DNA from: Hwangdonia seohaensis
GTDB taxonomy: Bacteria; Bacteroidota; Bacteroidia; Flavobacteriales; Flavobacteriaceae
Assembly: GCF_031932625.1 (NCBI RefSeq)
Contig: NZ_JAVSCK010000001.1
Coordinates: 868,001-932,000, forward strand
Length of the DNA stretch: 64,000 bases
Direction of reading: 5' to 3'
Each line of letters opens with the position of its first letter. Position 1 is the stretch's first letter. Shown here one piece after another: positions 61,466 through 64,000 of this stretch. Both the position numbers and the translations under genes were made by a program. Under the pieces are notes generated by a model that had not been told where the DNA came from, ran no database searches, and saw only the letters and a list, made by a program, of their open reading frames with translations.

Positions 61466-62533
61466 TTGAAAAAATGGATAACACATATGAGTTGTATTTT
61501 CATTTTCATGGGCTGGTCGTGTTCAAATGAAAGTGTGGAAACTTACGTGGCAACACCGAGTCCGTTACAAATTCCCCAATTATTTGAAGACAACATCCTA
61601 AACCCCGTAATCCCAGTTGATAATCCGCAAACCGTTGAAGGTGTAGCTTTAGGTAAAAAGCTGTTTTTCGATCCTATTTTATCGGGAGATAACACCCAAG
61701 CTTGTGCCGATTGCCATGCACCGGGGAATGCTTTTTCCGATGCTGATAGATTTAGCGATGGCATTGACGGTATTCGTGGGAACAGAAACTCGATGCCGCT
61801 ATTCAATCTCGCTTGGAACTACGATGAAAAATTCTTTTGGGACGGCAGTTCATTCAGTTTGGAACATCAAGCTTTTGTACCCGTTTCAGACCCCATTGAA
61901 ATGAAAAGTTCGTGGACACAATTGGAAACCGAGCTTCAGCAACATCCAGAATATCCCAATTTATTTCAACAGGCTTTTGGCACCTCAAAAATCGATTCAA
62001 CTGTGGTTACAAAAGCCATTGCACAATTTGAGCGCACTTTAATTTCATCCAATTCAAAATTCGATAAGTACCTTTTGGGCGAAGCTACTTTAACGCCCGA
62101 AGAACTCAACGGGTTTAATGTATTTATGGACGAAACCAAAGGCGATTGCTTTCATTGCCACGGCAGCGATAAAAACCCGCTTTGGACCGATAATATATTT
62201 CATAACAACGGTTTGGATGCCACGTTTACCGATTTGGGTTTGGGCGCGGTAACCGGCGATCCGGCAGACAACGGTAAATTCAAATCGCCATCATTACGCA
62301 ACCTTGCTTTTACCGCACCTTACATGCACGATGGCCGTTTTGCCACACTGGACGAAGTGATAAACCATTACAGCGAAGGCTTGCAAAACTCGTCAACCAT
62401 CGATCCCTTAATGAAGAAAGTCGCCCAAGGCGGCGTGCAATTATCAGCTCAAGATAAAGCCGATTTAAAAGCCTTTTTACTATCCCTTTCAGATGATGAA
62501 TTTATAAGTAATCCAGACTTCCTAAACCAATAA
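61466..62533 (+). CDS. MbnH-like di-heme cytochrome c peroxidase
   Basis: 355 residues with a TTG start at 61466, which gives a full lipoprotein signal peptide (Lys2, Lys3, lipobox at the Cys of 'GWSCSNE'); the ATG at 61487 would remove the basic start. Two heme sites are seen: Cys80-x2-Cys83-His84 ('CADCH') and Cys228-x2-Cys231-His232 ('CFHCH'). This is the MauG/CcpA-type di-heme peroxidase fold. It follows the MbnP-like gene by 4 nt, which suggests it oxidises that protein. Ordinary peroxidase activity toward H2O2 is an alternative. Confidence 0.85.
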   Translation: MKKWITHMSCIFIFMGWSCSNESVETYVATPSPLQIPQLFEDNILNPVIPVDNPQTVEGVALGKKLFFDPILSGDNTQACADCHAPGNAFSDADRFSDGIDGIRGNRNSMPLFNLAWNYDEKFFWDGSSFSLEHQAFVPVSDPIEMKSSWTQLETELQQHPEYPNLFQQAFGTSKIDSTVVTKAIAQFERTLISSNSKFDKYLLGEATLTPEELNGFNVFMDETKGDCFHCHGSDKNPLWTDNIFHNNGLDATFTDLGLGAVTGDPADNGKFKSPSLRNLAFTAPYMHDGRFATLDEVINHYSEGLQNSSTIDPLMKKVAQGGVQLSAQDKADLKAFLLSLSDDEFISNPDFLNQ

Positions 62534-62598
62534 AAAATTCCTATAAAACTATATGCTAATATAATGTTAGGTTGTATGGTAATCCATGACTTATATTG

Positions 62599-62606
62599 TA
62601 TATTTG
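62599..62606 (+). promoter_or_regulatory. -7 promoter element for the suf operon
   Basis: TATATTTG fits TAnnTTTG exactly, 66 nt before the sufA ATG. A good -33 box is not obvious. Confidence 0.4.
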
Positions 62607-62672
62607 CACTCTATTTAGAAACTGTCTTAATAAAACACGGTTAAGGCGACACTAAATCTAATAAACAAGAAT

Positions 62673-63002
62673 ATGATAAAAGTATCTGAAACAGCTAAGA
62701 AAAAAGTGGTGGAGCTTATGGCAGATGATGGCTATAATGCTGCGACCGACTATGTTCGTGTGGGCGTAAAAAGTGGTGGTTGTTCTGGATTGTCTTACGA
62801 TTTAAAATTTGACAAAGAACAACAAGACGACGATAAGGTTTTTGAGGACAATGGCGTAAAAATCATCATTGACAAAAAAAGCTTTTTATACCTCATTGGG
62901 ACGACACTGGAATATTCAGGCGGATTAAACGGAACAGGTTTCGTTTTTAATAACCCTAACGCAAACCGTACATGCGGTTGTGGGGAGAGCTTTTCCTTGT
63001 AA
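62673..63002 (+). CDS. sufA: Iron-sulfur assembly scaffold SufA/IscA (HesB family)
   Basis: 109 residues. A-type carrier with the three conserved Cys: one in 'GGCSGLSYDL' and two in 'CGCGESFSL' at the C terminus. It delivers Fe-S clusters to target proteins and accepts them from the SufBCD scaffold. Its context is the suf operon, with sufB downstream; a four-helix-bundle gene is inserted between them. Confidence 0.9.
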   Translation: MIKVSETAKKKVVELMADDGYNAATDYVRVGVKSGGCSGLSYDLKFDKEQQDDDKVFEDNGVKIIIDKKSFLYLIGTTLEYSGGLNGTGFVFNNPNANRTCGCGESFSL

Positions 63003-63008
63003 AAATTC

Positions 63009-63022
63009 AAAATTTAAAATTC
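63009..63022. repeat. Left inverted repeat of the four-helix-bundle insert
   Basis: AAAATTTAAAATTC is the exact reverse complement of 63441-63454 (GAATTTTAAATTTT). Together the repeats bracket the four-helix-bundle gene. They are AT-rich and partly self-palindromic, so the match must be weighed accordingly. Confidence 0.45.
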
Positions 63023-63035
63023 TGAATTCAAGGTT

Positions 63036-63431
63036 ATGGCAACTGTAAAACAATTTGAAGATTTAGATATTTGGAAACTAGCTAGAATACTTTGCAAAGA
63101 CATCAACAAAATTGCAAACAGTACAGAATTAAGAAAAGATTATAAATTGTATAGTCAAATAGATGGTTCTTCAGGATCTGTAATGGATAATATTGCTGAA
63201 GGATTTGAAAGAAATGGAAATAAAGAATTTATTCAATTTTTATCTATATCAAAAGCCTCCTGTGGTGAGACAAGATCTCAATTATACAGGGTTTTAGATA
63301 GAAATTATATTAATAAAGATGAGTTTAATAAACTTTATGATCAAACGATTATTCTAGGAAAAATGATTGGAGGGTTTATGAACTATCTTAAGAAAAGTGA
63401 TTTAAAGGGAAGCAAGTACAAAGCAAATTAG
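63036..63431 (+). CDS. Four-helix-bundle protein (S23/Avd-like)
   Basis: 131 residues. 'FEDLDIWKLARILCKDINKI' opens the domain; 'SGSVMDNIAEGFERNGNKEFIQFLSISKASCGETRSQLYRVLD' carries the conserved helices. The family includes the 23S-rRNA intervening-sequence ORF S23 and the accessory protein Avd of diversity-generating retroelements. No retroelement or variable-repeat signature is nearby. The gene sits in the suf operon between sufA and sufB, flanked by inverted repeats (63009-63022 and 63441-63454). It has no obvious link to Fe-S biology. Confidence 0.85.
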   Translation: MATVKQFEDLDIWKLARILCKDINKIANSTELRKDYKLYSQIDGSSGSVMDNIAEGFERNGNKEFIQFLSISKASCGETRSQLYRVLDRNYINKDEFNKLYDQTIILGKMIGGFMNYLKKSDLKGSKYKAN

Positions 63432-63440
63432 CCTAACTTT

Positions 63441-63454
63441 GAATTTTAAATTTT
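63441..63454. repeat. Right inverted repeat of the four-helix-bundle insert
   Basis: GAATTTTAAATTTT, the perfect 14-nt partner of the left repeat. It lies 10 nt after the stop codon and 12 nt before the sufB start. Confidence 0.45.
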
Positions 63455-63465
63455 AAACTCGGAAT

Positions 63466-64000
63466 ATGAACAAGTATACTGAAGACGATTTACGCGAAGA
63501 GCTAAAAACCAAAGAATACGAATACGGTTTTTATACCGATATAGAATCGGATACATTCCCTAACGGATTGAATGAAGATGTGGTTCGCGCTATTTCCAAA
63601 AAGAAAGAAGAACCGCAATGGATGACCGATTGGAGATTGGAATCCTTTAAAGTTTGGAAAGAAATGGTAGAGCCGGACTGGGCCAATGTAAATTACGAAA
63701 AGCCGGATTTTCAAGGCATTTCGTATTATTCGGCACCAAATACCAAACCTAAATACGATAGTATTGATGAGGTTGACCCCGAATTATTGGCAACTTTTGA
63801 AAAACTGGGAATTTCTTTAGACGAGCAAAAAAAACTTGCTGGCGTAGCCATGGATGTAGTTATTGATTCCGTTTCGGTGGCCACCACATTCAAGAAAACA
63901 TTGGGTGAGAAAGGTATTATTTTTATGAGTATTTCTGAAGCTATTAAAGAGCACCCAGAGCTTGTGAAAAAATATTTAGGTACCGTTGTACCACAAAAAG
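63466..64000 (+). CDS. sufB: Fe-S cluster assembly protein SufB (N-terminal part, cut by window edge)
   Basis: First 178 residues, starting 'MNKYTEDDLREELKTKEYEYG' and continuing with 'DWRLESFKVWKEMVEPDW' and 'KPDFQGISYYSAPN', both typical of SufB. SufB is the scaffold subunit of the SufBCD complex on which Fe-S clusters are built. The gene runs off the right edge in frame, so it is truncated by the window, not a pseudogene. It starts 12 nt after the right inverted repeat. Confidence 0.93.
   Translation, partial: MNKYTEDDLREELKTKEYEYGFYTDIESDTFPNGLNEDVVRAISKKKEEPQWMTDWRLESFKVWKEMVEPDWANVNYEKPDFQGISYYSAPNTKPKYDSIDEVDPELLATFEKLGISLDEQKKLAGVAMDVVIDSVSVATTFKKTLGEKGIIFMSISEAIKEHPELVKKYLGTVVPQK

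Noticed and set aside
63036..63431. A diversity-generating retroelement around the Avd-like gene
   Set aside because: No reverse transcriptase, template repeat or variable-repeat gene is present in the neighbouring sequence of the window.

Overview
The window looks like a chromosomal segment of a member of the Bacteroidota, most likely a marine-type Flavobacteriaceae. The reasons are low GC content, promoters of the TTTG-N19/20-TAnnTTTG type without Shine-Dalgarno sequences, an IPExxxVDY-family protein, type IX secretion (T9SS) C-terminal sorting domains, many surface-type lipoproteins, a three-gene succinate dehydrogenase and the acpP-fabF-rnc cluster. I see no rRNA, tRNA, CRISPR array, prophage or complete insertion sequence. 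Most of the window is ordinary core genome, but it carries many short palindromic repeats.

Layout. 1-5.1 kb: end of metG, a lipocalin-like and an OmpA-like lipoprotein, a BON-LysM protein, a conserved lipoprotein, gpsA, and a non-coding stretch with two near-identical small-RNA-like units. 5.1-9.7 kb (minus): purF, a PfkB kinase, RNase H, a small hypothetical protein overlapping purN, and purN. 10-19.4 kb (plus): acpP, fabF, rnc, an IPExxxVDY protein, pyk, mfd and a thioredoxin-domain protein. 19.5-25.8 kb (minus): yraN, then a DtxR-regulated metal uptake operon (DtxR, outer-membrane barrel, binding lipoprotein, ATPase, two permeases with extra C-terminal domains). 26-31.8 kb: an S9 peptidase, feoA-feoB plus a tiny FeoB-associated protein, and an aldo/keto reductase. 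32-41 kb: an OmpA lipoprotein, exonuclease III, a 1140-residue barrel-like protein and sdhCAB. 41-47.8 kb: a BNR-repeat exoprotein and twin T9SS-secreted matrixin-like proteases. 47.9-57.6 kb: aminopeptidase P, aspartate kinase with a divergent ACT-like protein, a cupredoxin-like protein, an AhpD-like protein, a 35-residue Cys-rich protein, an AraC regulator, BrnQ, an alpha/beta hydrolase, two small Cys-rich paralogues and thiL. 57.9-62.5 kb (plus): a four-gene surface cassette ending in an MbnP/MbnH-like pair (copper-binding lipoprotein and di-heme oxidase). 62.6-64 kb: the start of the suf operon (sufA, a four-helix-bundle gene, sufB truncated by the window edge).

Themes. Iron and manganese handling is prominent (DtxR operon, feoAB, suf). 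Purine synthesis is represented by purF and purN. Surface biology is represented by T9SS cargo, lipoproteins and MbnPH. The items most worth a second look are the tandem small-RNA-like units at 4765-5048, palindromic repeats translated inside mfd and an ABC ATPase gene, the four-helix-bundle gene inserted in the suf operon between AT-rich inverted repeats, the MbnPH cassette, and metal permeases with winged-helix-like tails.
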